Program-made: the position numbers and the translations under genes
In this document: positions 55,740 through 64,000 of the stretch, one piece after another
Layout of the letters: each line of letters begins with the position of its first letter
How positions within the stretch are numbered: the stretch's first letter is position 1
Notes under the pieces: generated by a model
What the model was told of the DNA's origin: nothing
Database searches by the model: none
What the model saw: the letters and a program-made list of their open reading frames with translations, nothing else
NCBI GenBank assembly: GCA_051530055.1
Contig: CM121342.1
Coordinates: forward strand, 248,001 to 312,000
Length of the DNA: 64,000 bases
Direction: 5' to 3'
Source: Neoechinorhynchus agilis
Lineage: Eukaryota > Acanthocephala

Positions 55740-56910
55740 TAATAGTGACTGGCGAATGCTATTGCAGTTTTGCACCAGATTCTGCAACTTCCAGTTCAAC
55801 GGCATCGACTATGACCAGAAAGATGGAGTAGCCATGGGCAGCCCGTTAGCCCCTGTGCTTGCTGAGCTGTATATGCGGCACTGGAAGGACGAACATTCGC
55901 CGCCGATACAGGGGGTTAATATCTGGTTCAGATATGTGGACGACACGTTCCTGTTGATCGACCCTTCAGAGACTAATATGAATTGCCTTAAACATGAACT
56001 AAATGGAAGGGACGACAATATTCAGTGGACGATCGAGGAGGAGGACCATGGTAAGTTTCCGTTCCTGGATGTGTGGATATACCGATTAGCCAGTGGAAAC
56101 TCCACGACCAGCGTGTACCGAAAGAGAGGTATACCAGTGGGCCTTGTGCCATGGACATCAGCCCAACCTCGCAAATACAAAAAATTTCGAGGATTAGGTC
56201 ACTCATCCACCGTGTTCTTACACATTGTAGCAACGCCAAGTTGTGTAACGAGGAGATTGGTTACCTAAAGTACATATCAGGTCTCCATCTTGTCGAACCT
56301 TCAATGGGGAGACAAAGTCAAAAAAAGGAAGAGATCTACGTTGAACTGCCATTCCCTGATGATCATTCTTATCTTGCTATGGAGCGCATCATAAAATCAG
56401 GATGTGAGGCCAAGAGAGTAAATGTATACACAAAGAGGGGATGCACTCTACACGGATTGATATGTCCCAAGAATGGCCAACAGTCATCTGGTGCGGTCTC
56501 CAAAATTCCGTGCTCCGGTTGCGAACAGGTCTATGTGGGCAGACCAACAATTTCACCCGACGGATGAAGGAGCACAAATCATCAGTTGTTCGCAACACGG
56601 ATATTAGTTCCGCAGTGGTGGCCCATGCAAAAAACACAGGGCACACTGTTGATTTTAGTGCCGCTACAACACTAGTTTGCAATGGTCGGCGTTTCGAACG
56701 TATTATCATCGAATCCTTATATATAAATAGGTTCGAAACGTTCGAGGGCAATAATTTCAAATTAAGGATGCGACTCCCACCGGATGTTATGTGACGTGTG
56801 AATTGAGAATCCCTGTTATATGTGTTTTAGATCGCTGAAGAAGATCCGAGATAGTGGATCGAAATATCCAATAAAATCTTAATCTTATTTATCTCTCCTA
56901 TCAACAAAAA
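55740..56910 (+). mobile_element. Penelope-like element 2, RT plus endonuclease
   Basis: RT motifs GVAMGSPLAPVLAELYM, WFRYVDDTFLL (catalytic YVDD) and FPFLDVWIYRL lie in the first frame (55756-56268). A frame change leads to RIRSLIHRVLTHCSNAK and LCNEEIGYLKYISG, and a 138-bp deletion precedes the GIY-YIG domain (IPCSGCEQVYVG ... RRMKEHKSSVV). It is 5'-truncated and joined head to head with the inverted copy on its left, an arrangement typical of Penelope insertions. A hammerhead-like motif is at 56822-56880. Confidence 0.88.
56822..56880 (+). ncRNA. hammerhead-like motif of Penelope element 2, ATAT type
   Basis: CTGAAGA (835-841), an extra A, stem II GATCC/GGATC with loop GAGATAGT, GAA (861-863), palindrome ATAT (864-867), C as the cleavage base (868). 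Stem I is interrupted: AGAT (829-832) can pair with ATCT (876-879) across an internal loop. The same sequence occurs inverted at about 54980-55030. Confidence 0.55.
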
Positions 56911-57389
56911 ATTAGTTAAAAGTTTTTTATAAAGTGTTGTCTAAGACTAAGCAATAAATAACATGATAGATCGTTCACGCCGCCAGACTTATGTTTTGTA
57001 GGAGGAATGTTCCTACAGTCGGATGGCAAGTGATTCGTCTGATTCTCTCGGACAATTGCTTGACCATGGCCTACGCCGCGTTACCAAAGGACCCGAGTGA
57101 CTCGACGCCTGGTCATTACATTTCCCTCCCTAAAATGCATCAATGCACCGTTAACTTTTATTAGAAAAGCGAGTGAAAGTATTTGTTACTATTTTGTTTT
57201 CTTAATCTTAAATCTTACACGATTTGTGACTTCTAAATTCACTATGGATCTCGTGTTAGCCTGTGTTTAAATATTTGTAACCGTCCTCGAAGCGAAAGTG
57301 AAAGTGTGACGCACCAATTGCTCACGATATTTAAAAACAAAACTTTCATCATTTGAAAGAAGTCACCAATCCTCATTTCATTTTCACCG
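56911..57389. other. intergenic region upstream of the DHHC gene
   Basis: Contains ATGTTTTGTAGGAGGAATGT near 56991 followed within 40 bp by AGTGATTCGTC, a relative of 40175-40222. No gene seen. The DHHC promoter should lie at the right end. Confidence 0.35.
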
Positions 57390-58076
57390 ATGTTTTCCTT
57401 TGAACGCATTTTTTTCGCTGTGATTTATCTTCACCAAATTGCGTTCACCTTATACATTCTAATTCAACGAAAGGCTCGACCGATAGTGTTGCTACTTTAT
57501 ACTATCCTTCCAGTTCAAATCCTTTTGAATTGGATAGACGCATCTGCAGAAATCAAACCGGCTGAATTAAAGTCCCCAAGATCACATGAATGCAAAATCT
57601 GCAAGGTTAATATTCAAAAAAGATCGCACCATTGCTTTTTCATTGGTCGCTGCATTGGGCAGGACAATCAAGCTGCATTTATCAAGATGATGTTTTGGGT
57701 TTCGATCGGAATCGCATTTGCAAGTTGGGAACAAATTACATTTCTAATTGACGCGGACATCTTCATTCTAAATATTTATAGTAATATCATCCCGTTCTTC
57801 ATATGGTGGAGATGGATCCTCGGAGAAGTCACATTTATGGTTGCACTTGCGAATTCGTCCATAATTGTAAGTTTATTATTATGCGCATTCGCAATTGTCA
57901 CGGCTTCAGCTCAATTATTCTTGGTATGGAAGGATCAAACCGAATATGAATTTACTCACGAAATTCCGGGTCCTTTGAGCAACAAACCGATATTGGCCAG
58001 GCTTCGATCAGTGTTCGGTGATAGTTTATTGGAAGGTATAACACTTCCATATTGTACTTTCCGTACTCGGGAATAA
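57390..58076 (+). CDS. DHHC palmitoyltransferase-like protein, shortened cysteine-rich domain
   Basis: 228 residues, ATG at 57390, single exon. DHHC enzymes transfer palmitate to protein cysteines at Golgi, ER or plasma membranes. Two hydrophobic segments (about residues 6-25 and 32-49) precede the cysteine-rich domain; several more follow (about 99-118, 125-150, 152-175). The domain reads CKIC (68-71), then QKRSHHCFFIGRCIGQDN. The usual stretch between the first HC and the DHHC is missing, as if RSxHC and DHHC had been fused by a deletion of about 14 residues. The catalytic-type HHC Cys82 remains but Asp is Ser. FIGRCIG-DN recalls the ZDHHC24-like and insect testis groups. Activity is doubtful. 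Confidence 0.72.
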   Translation: MFSFERIFFAVIYLHQIAFTLYILIQRKARPIVLLLYTILPVQILLNWIDASAEIKPAELKSPRSHECKICKVNIQKRSHHCFFIGRCIGQDNQAAFIKMMFWVSIGIAFASWEQITFLIDADIFILNIYSNIIPFFIWWRWILGEVTFMVALANSSIIVSLLLCAFAIVTASAQLFLVWKDQTEYEFTHEIPGPLSNKPILARLRSVFGDSLLEGITLPYCTFRTRE

Positions 58077-58254
58077 ATCATTTTATCTGATTGCTTCTAT
58101 TTAAATGCTTCAAGTTGTTTAATACCTTTCCTACCAGCATAATTGGAACTCAAGACATCATTACGACTGCATCAACTACAAATAAATTTAATGAGTTCAC
58201 CTACATTATTTTTAAGCCTTTTAAAAGAGAACTGCTTTCTACTATGCCTAGTCT

Positions 58255-59095
58255 ATGGTTAGTGAAGAAATTTCCGCTATTTGGGCTAATGGTAGGAAGG
58301 ATGCTAGGGTTGTTTTAGGTAATGATTTTCCTGCTCCCCACTCTGGCTCTGAGGTTGTAGAAGGTAATATTAAAGTTGGGTTGAAAGATATGGAAGAGTT
58401 GGTTTTTGAGAGTAATGGGTATGCGCCCCACCGTGGTGAATTACCAGACGCGGCGTTTACATATGTATTTCGTTTTCCCAGAAGAAGAGATTATTATGTG
58501 TTAAAGATTAGTGGAGAAGATTTGGGTGAATTGTCAATACATGATTTGACTAAGATTTATTATGCTAAAAATCTTAAACCTAATAACTATAGTTACGATA
58601 GAAGATATCAAATTAAAAAGTGCTTCAGTACCAAGTGGGTGGTGTTTATGATATTTTTTGAAGCGGAAGGTATTAAATTATTTGAGGAGCTCCTTCGTAG
58701 CAAAAATATTAAATATAAAAATATATCGCGTAAAGTGGGACCACTTTAGTGTTAAACCCTCTTCCTAACATGTCAAAAGAAGAGTTAGGTTTATTTCAGA
58801 AATTTTTTTCTAATGAAGCCGTATGCTTTACTTGTGTCGGGTTCGTTGGATGAGGTGGACAAAGTTCAGGGAAAATATTTTGGATTTCTAGCATACTTTT
58901 ATCAAATTTGCTTCTCATCAATCAGAATTGATACATGATTAAGTGTTGACTCAGTGCGCGAATTGCTGCAATTGGGGTCACAATAGTTTTCAATGTTTTA
59001 ATCAGGTTAAGTGTATGAGATGTGGTGGCCCGCATCACAAAATGAATTGTAGTACTTCTTGCACGATTAAGTGTGCAAATTGTTCAAGTGGGTGA
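58255..59095 (+). mobile_element. LINE ORF1 with zinc knuckles, degraded
   Basis: A 164-codon frame (58255-58749) with FTYVFRFPRRRDYYVLKISG and YAKNLKPNNYSYDRRYQIKK, then after frame breaks a nucleocapsid-like run of CCHC knuckles near 58955-59095 (CCNWGHNSFQC, CMRCGGPHHKMNC, CTIKCANC). This is an ORF1 protein of the I/Jockey type, which binds element RNA. It is cut at about 59095, where Ty3/gypsy sequence begins. The missing rest of the LINE may be at 63868 onward. Confidence 0.72.
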
Positions 59096-59178
59096 CATGA
59101 GTAACATTTTTAGTAAAACCTCCGAACAAAACACAAAAACACCCGGTTTGCTCTGTCGCGTTAATAACACGTTGCGCA

Positions 59179-60176
59179 TTAATATCGCTTAGCGAATTGT
59201 GCGCAATATCGATCATCCATGACATTCGTCCCCTTTTCTTTTTGCTTACGGAAAACATCATAAGGTCTGATGGGCTTCGACCGTATCCGAGTGCTTCGCC
59301 TAGGTTGAAGAACCTTCTCCTCCTTATGATCCCCCCATACATTCTCCTCATTCTTCGCATCCCCAGGATCCTTCAATTCGCTGAGTTCATCCGTCGTCCT
59401 TTCGTGCTCCTCTTGTTGTGACAATTCCACACTACTGAGGCTGTGACGTCGTGCATCCTGTTCCTCGACGGGCTTTTTGTACTCCTGCTTGGAGTATTCA
59501 CTCTCCCTGTGCCTTAAATGATCGGCGTGAGCTTTCTTGATCCCCTGGTCGGTCTCTACTTTGTACGACAGTGGGCCTTTTCTTTCCTGTATCAACGCTG
59601 GTATCCATCTCTCCTGGCGACCATCGCGGTACTAGACTGCGCTCTTATCATCGAACTCCTCGAATCTTCTGGCCTTTTGGTCGTGGTGACATTTTTCCAT
59701 TCTCCGTTTTTACCTCACGGTCTTCGCAGGGCTCCATCCTATCATCATTTGTGACGGTGACTGGCCTGTGAGCGCATGAGGAGTGTTGCGGTAAGCAAAA
59801 GCATCTTTTGGAGGCTATCGATGCCAGCACTTGTTCTGCCTTTCAATGTTCCAACGAATCGCTCAGCCAGTCCGTTGGTCCTCCGGTGATAGAACGAGCT
59901 GCGACAGTGGGTAATTCCATTCTTTCTACAGAACTCTGCGAACTCTCCTGCCACAAATTGATGCCCCTTTATCCGCGACTATCCGTTCTGGTACTCCCCA
60001 GAGACAAATGCTTCCTTTAAACACTCGATTGTGTTTCTGGCATTAAATGAAGGTCGCATCCATACTTCGGGCCATCTAGAAAACGCGTCTATCGCTGTCA
60101 GGTACATCGAGTTGCTGATTGGCCCGTCAAAGTCGAAATGGATCCTCTTCCAACGCTTTGTGACATTCCTTGACAT
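59179..60176 (-). mobile_element. Ty3/gypsy pol remnant 2 (integrase)
   Basis: Minus-strand blocks in order: RWKRIHFDFDGPISNSMYLT, AIDAFSRWPEVW (integrase core), EFCRKNGITHCRSSFYHRRT, NGLAERFVGTLKG, and a C-terminal GPLSYKVETDQGIKKAHADH ... LQPRRSTRIRSKPIRPYDVF. Integrase core Asp residues are visible but the reading is broken by frameshifts. The frame ends 84 bp from the LINE ORF1 remnant with no room for an LTR, so the 3' end is missing. Confidence 0.85.
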
Positions 60177-60262
60177 ACTTAGTTAACGCTTTTTAATATT
60201 AGTTCAGATGACACACACGAACAACGGTCAACACGATGTGTAACATTGATTGCCCACGTCAG

Positions 60263-63200
60263 CATGCCGCTACTTATCGTATCCTTCCGCCCCTCCGCAA
60301 GTAGACGTCATACGGGAGGGTGGGGCACCTTCTTATTCCCTCACTTCTCCGAAGTGTTGGTGCTTCGATTTCGGGGTCATCACAGTGCTCTTTGTCTTCT
60401 TTCACTTCATCGCCATTTGAGTACATTTTCTCCTTCGGGTAAACATTCCTCTCTTCCTCTGCACCCTCTCCTTGATTTTCCCGCTTAGTATTAATTATGG
60501 CTTCCCCAGCAATTATATCTTTCCCCTTCTCGTGTCCTTATCTGGTTTGCGTGCGTTCGCTTCATTCCAACCCCGATGTCCACTTCATAGGACACCGGAC
60601 CATTCCGTTTAGCAATCGTTGCTTCCTGCCATCTTCCCGTTTGTACATTTCTCCACCATACTGGAAGTCCAACGTCGAAGTTTGTTTCCTTTGCGGACCT
60701 TCGGTCGTGATACTCTTTGAATTTGTCTGACCTGTGTTCATGATAATTTTTGAGGCAATGCCTCCAATTATCGAAAATCGTCGGAATCCTTCTCCCGGCC
60801 ATAGCTTCGGACGGGCTCTTACCGGTGGTCGAGTGCGGGGTATTTCGATACACTTGTAAGAAATCATAAAGATTGGCCTTCTTCAGATCGACTACCCGTT
60901 TCAAAACTCTGTTTTTCATTGTTTGCGCAAATCTTTCGGCAAGCCCATTAGTCTGTGGGTGATATGGGCTCGTTTTGATGTGTTTTATGCAGTTGTCTTT
61001 GCAGAAGTTTTGAAAAACTGCACCGATGAATTGAGGGCCATTATCACTCACTATCTGCTTCGGTAAACCCCATCTAGCGAATACTTCTCTCAATCTATCA
61101 ACTAGTGATTCTGATGTCCACCGCTGTGCCGGAATCACCTCCGGCCACTTACTATGGGCATCCACCAAAACCTTATACAATAATCCGTGAACCGGCCCTG
61201 CAAAGTCGATGTGGATCCTTCCCCATGGTTGGCTAGGATAGTCCCACATTAGCAGCGGTTGTTCCTTCGATCTTGGACGATTCCTTTGGCAGATTCCCCA
61301 CCTAGCCACGAATTTACTTATACTCGCATCCAACTGCGGCCACCACACATAATACCGAGCAAAACCCTTCATTGCCGCCTCTCCAGGGTGTCCAATATGA
61401 GTGATCCAGAGGACTCGTGTTCTAAGCGACTCGGGAATTATCATGCGCTGTAGCCACATCAGTATTCCGTTTTCGCATGAAATTTCGTTTCGTCTATCAT
61501 AATACATTTTATCGCTTTCAACAACAGTATCGGGTCATCCGAATTTACAATATCGATATATCCTTTGTAACTGCCTATTGAGTGTCGATTCCTTCCTAAT
61601 CACCCAAGTCGACAATCCCATTTGATCACTTTTTTCTTCCTTTAAACAGTGTATATTATTGGATGTTCCTATCGGAAAAGTTTTAGCAGGCAACCGTGAC
61701 AGAGCATCTGCGTAAATATTCTGTTTTCCGGACACGTGTTTTATTGTGTAATCGTAATTCGTTAGTAACATCGCCCATCTTACCATTCGACCGTTCGACA
61801 TTTTGGACAGATCTCTTGCGGGTCCGAATATATATGTTAAAGCCTTATGGTCCGTAAATATTTCGAAATAACGGCCGTATAGGTACATGTGAAAACGCCT
61901 GACTCCGAATATGATTGATAAAGCTTCCTTATCGGTAGTGTAATAACGAGACTGCGTAGAAAATACCCTAGACACAAACGAAATTGGCAATAGTTCGTTG
62001 TTTTCATCGGTATGGCACAACGCTGCCCCAACCCGTTATTATTCGCATCGCACGCGAGAATGAGGGCTTTGTATGGTGTGTATGGAACCACCGTCTGTGG
62101 TCTCGACAAGATTTCTTTGGCTTTCTGGAAAGCCTTTTCTTCTATGTTCGTCCAAGCGAACCGTTTCTCTTTTCTTGTCAAATCGTGTAATGGTTTGCAA
62201 ACATCCTGCAAGTGCGGGAATAATTGCAAGTTATAATTTGCTAATCCCAGCCACGACTTGAGATTTTGTTTCGTAGTTGGACGGGGTGCATCGCTTATTG
62301 CCCGTGTCCGTTCGTCAGGATCGAATTTTATCTTATAGTGAATCCAAGGTATTCTATATTATCCGTATTAAATGAACACTTCTGCTTAGAGATTGTGAGT
62401 CCAACTTCGCGGAATTTTCTGAACAACTGCTTCAATCTCAAAATATGTGCGTCTACGGAGTCTGAAACGATTATCACGTCGTCCAAGTATGCATGGAATC
62501 CTTTCATGCCTTCGATCGTTGAATCAATGTACTTTTGGAAGATCGAAGGAGCGTTGGAGATCCCGAAGGGCAATCTGGTATATCGAAAAATCCCCACGGC
62601 GTCGTAATAGTCAGTAAACGTTGAGAGGAGGGATCCACCGGAATTTGTAAATAAGCATTTGTTAAGTCTATTTTAGAAAACACTTTGCCATTTGAAATGA
62701 TATTTAACATATTATCGATGCTGGGCATTTGATACGGCTCTGGATGCAAATATTGATTAATCGTAACTTTGAAATCCGCACATATTCGCAGTTTTCCACT
62801 TGTCTTTCTAACAATAACCATCGGAGTCGCCCATTCGACTATATCGTCACTTGGGTTCACTTTTTCCAAAACGCCCGTATCGCACAATTCTTCTAGCTGT
62901 TCTTTGTCTGCGGCTTCTAATGCAAACGGAATTCGACGGGAAGGCCAACAAATCGGTTTTGCGTTTTCCGGAATAGCAAATTTCGCCGTAAAATTATTGA
63001 CTGCTCGATTGTTGTTAGTGAACACATCATCGAACGCTTTCAGTACGCATATTTCTTCGTTTTCTCCAATTGTGAGGATGTCGACTGCGGGTTGCTGAAG
63101 TGGTATTCCAACCGCCAGCGCCCATGGTAATTCAAAAAGCGACTTTTCCGCATCGCTGGTCACAACTGCTCGAAGATGTCTGATTTTTTGTTGATATCTC

Positions 63201-63400
63201 ACTTGCACCTCACATTCGCCCATCACTTCGACTAAATTGCCTCCAAGCGCTCAAAGTGATTTTGTTGTTCTTAATCGTGGCGATCCTATCATTTTCCAAA
63301 CTTCCGAAGTAATAACTGAGATATCAGCACCTGTATCGAATAGCATCCTAACAGGATAACCTTCCAACTTAACTTCCATCATCAGTCTCGTGTTCCGAAA
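60263..63400 (-). mobile_element. Ty3/gypsy pol remnant 1 (protease, RT, RNase H, integrase)
   Basis: Minus-strand order: protease (RMLFDTGADISVI, about 63345), then RT with NDDI-type KVFSKIDLTNAYLQIPVD (about 62680), YTRLPFGISNAPSIFQKYID and AYLDDVIIV (about 62480), RNase H (YYTTDKEALSIIFGVRRFHM, FTDHKALTY; about 61900), and integrase (60491-61507: GHPGEAAMKGFARYYVWWPQ, DFAGP, DAHSKWPE, SDNGPQF, YHPQTNGLAERF). A frameshift then leads to a tail, APTLRRSEGIRRCPTLPYDV, stop at about 60263. At least five frame breaks. No LTRs seen. The order protease-RT-RH-INT is that of Ty3/gypsy. Confidence 0.9.
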
Positions 63401-63500
63401 TGTCTAAAGCCGCTCTTCGTACGAAATCGTCCGGTGCATACATCGCGATCATATCTCTGATCCGTTCATTTATAGTCTGGGCATCGGATGCAACAATGAC

Positions 63501-63793
63501 CATCATTAAATTTTAGTTTGTCCCTTCTTGTCCGGCTTATTTTTAGGCATAAAGCCAAACCAATTACATCAGAAAAGTGATATAACAACATAGTCTCTAA
63601 TGCACGGACCGCTGAAGGGAGGAAACTCACTGATGAGTCCCGTCTCCTGGAGGTATCTGAGGATCCGGAGGAATGTTCAAACTTTTAACCGTGCATTAGA
63701 GACTATGTGGTTATATCACTTCTCTGATGTAATTGGTTTGGCTTTATGCCTAAAAATAAGCCGGACAAGAAGGGACAAACTAAAATTTAATGA
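63501..63793. repeat. foldback: inverted repeat with ~105-bp arms
   Basis: Arms 63501-63607 and 63689-63793 are near-perfect reverse complements (ending TAATGCACGG / CCGTGCATTA) around an 81-base loop. In the minus direction the left arm adjoins the gypsy protease and reads FGFMPKNKPDKKGQTK in one frame, possibly the end of gag. In the plus direction the right arm adjoins LINE sequence. It is either an inverted duplication at the truncated 5' end of the gypsy element or an independent foldback element. Confidence 0.8.
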
Positions 63794-63867
63794 TGATAAC
63801 AATACCGGCTAGCCAGCAAAAAAAACTTAAAATTTTTTAATGACATAATATTTTATTAATTTCTTAT

Positions 63868-64000
63868 AATGTATCTAGGCCCTTGGTGTTATCGGAGAAT
63901 ATTTGTTCAGTGAGTAGATTCAATGATTATGACATTATTTGTTTACAAGAAACTGGAGGTGTTAATCTTATCAACAGAGATTCGATATGGTTTGTGTCAT
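63868..64000 (+). mobile_element. LINE ORF2 start (APE-type endonuclease), cut by window end
   Basis: One plus frame reads VSRPLVLSENICSVSRFNDY then DIICLQETGGVNLINRDSIW and FVS to the window end. DIICLQET is the second conserved block of the apurinic-type endonuclease in LINE ORF2. It is on the same strand as the ORF1 remnant at 58255, so the two may be parts of one LINE split by the gypsy insertions. Confidence 0.7.

Noticed and set aside
57040..57125. Possible tRNA or spliced-leader RNA gene
   Set aside because: GC-rich compared with its surroundings, but no cloverleaf, A/B boxes or leader-like donor site could be made out.
59197..60488. Plus-strand ORFs opposite the gypsy remnants
   Set aside because: Antisense to clear integrase sequence; low-complexity Ser/Leu/Phe composition.
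63608..63688. Possible hammerhead in the foldback loop (GGAAAC then CTGATGAG)
   Set aside because: The core blocks are in the wrong order with only three bases between GAAAC and CTGATGAG, leaving no room for two stems, and no GAAA follows CTGATGAG with a stem II.

Overview
This is eukaryotic, almost certainly animal, nuclear DNA: rRNA units in the order 18S-5.8S-28S, R2 elements at the animal 28S site, GT-AG introns of 43-55 bp, and Penelope, Ty3/gypsy, LINE and piggyBac elements. The rRNA genes are divergent and I cannot place the species. A small heat-shock gene with two alpha-crystallin domains recalls flatworms, but only weakly. A run of N at 34774-34796 joins two unrelated contigs: rDNA on the left, ordinary AT-rich gene and transposon DNA on the right.

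Left contig (1-34773). Unit 1 has 18S (91-1948), 5.8S (2258-2411) and a 28S gene broken by two tandem R2-like retrotransposons (5416-9153 and 9246-14000), separated by a 92-bp second copy of the 28S target. The 28S resumes at 14001 and is followed by an intergenic spacer of nested ~397-bp and ~129-bp repeats. Unit 2 (18002 onward) has 18S, 5.8S and the 28S 5' part, then half of a third R2 element that fuses directly to spacer repeats near 25001. Near 27393 the spacer inverts, and the contig continues on the minus strand through nine more spacer repeats, the 28S 3' part and a fourth, decayed R2 (33473-34773). The R2 proteins have up to four N-terminal zinc fingers in two CCHH/CCHC pairs, a domain resembling an OTU cysteine protease without its catalytic residues, reverse transcriptase, a CCHC knuckle and a restriction-like endonuclease.

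Right contig (34797-64000). A near-perfect 709-bp inverted repeat (34797-35505 and 40227-40935) encloses a four-helix membrane protein gene and a complete six-exon UDP-glucose 4-epimerase gene. Outside it are a two-exon sarcoplasmic calcium-binding protein, a tandem alpha-crystallin heat-shock gene with two lesions, several unrecognised small membrane proteins and a DHHC acyltransferase-like gene with a shortened cysteine-rich domain. The rest is mobile DNA: an RTE-type LINE 5' end, three Penelope-like fragments, other LINE fragments, a 353-bp piggyBac-derived MITE bounded by TTAA, and two Ty3/gypsy pol remnants that appear to split another LINE.

Hammerhead-ribozyme-like motifs recur in the right contig. 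They share a CTGANGA - stem II - GAA - self-complementary ANNT - H pattern, and the four families use all four possible palindromes (ACGT, AATT, AGCT, ATAT). They lie at Penelope 3' ends, in a three-unit ~241-bp tandem array, and often as inverted pairs. With the pseudo-OTU R2 elements these are the most interesting content. Much of the rDNA layout (inversion, fusion, indel-rich rRNA copies) could be assembly error and needs long-read confirmation.
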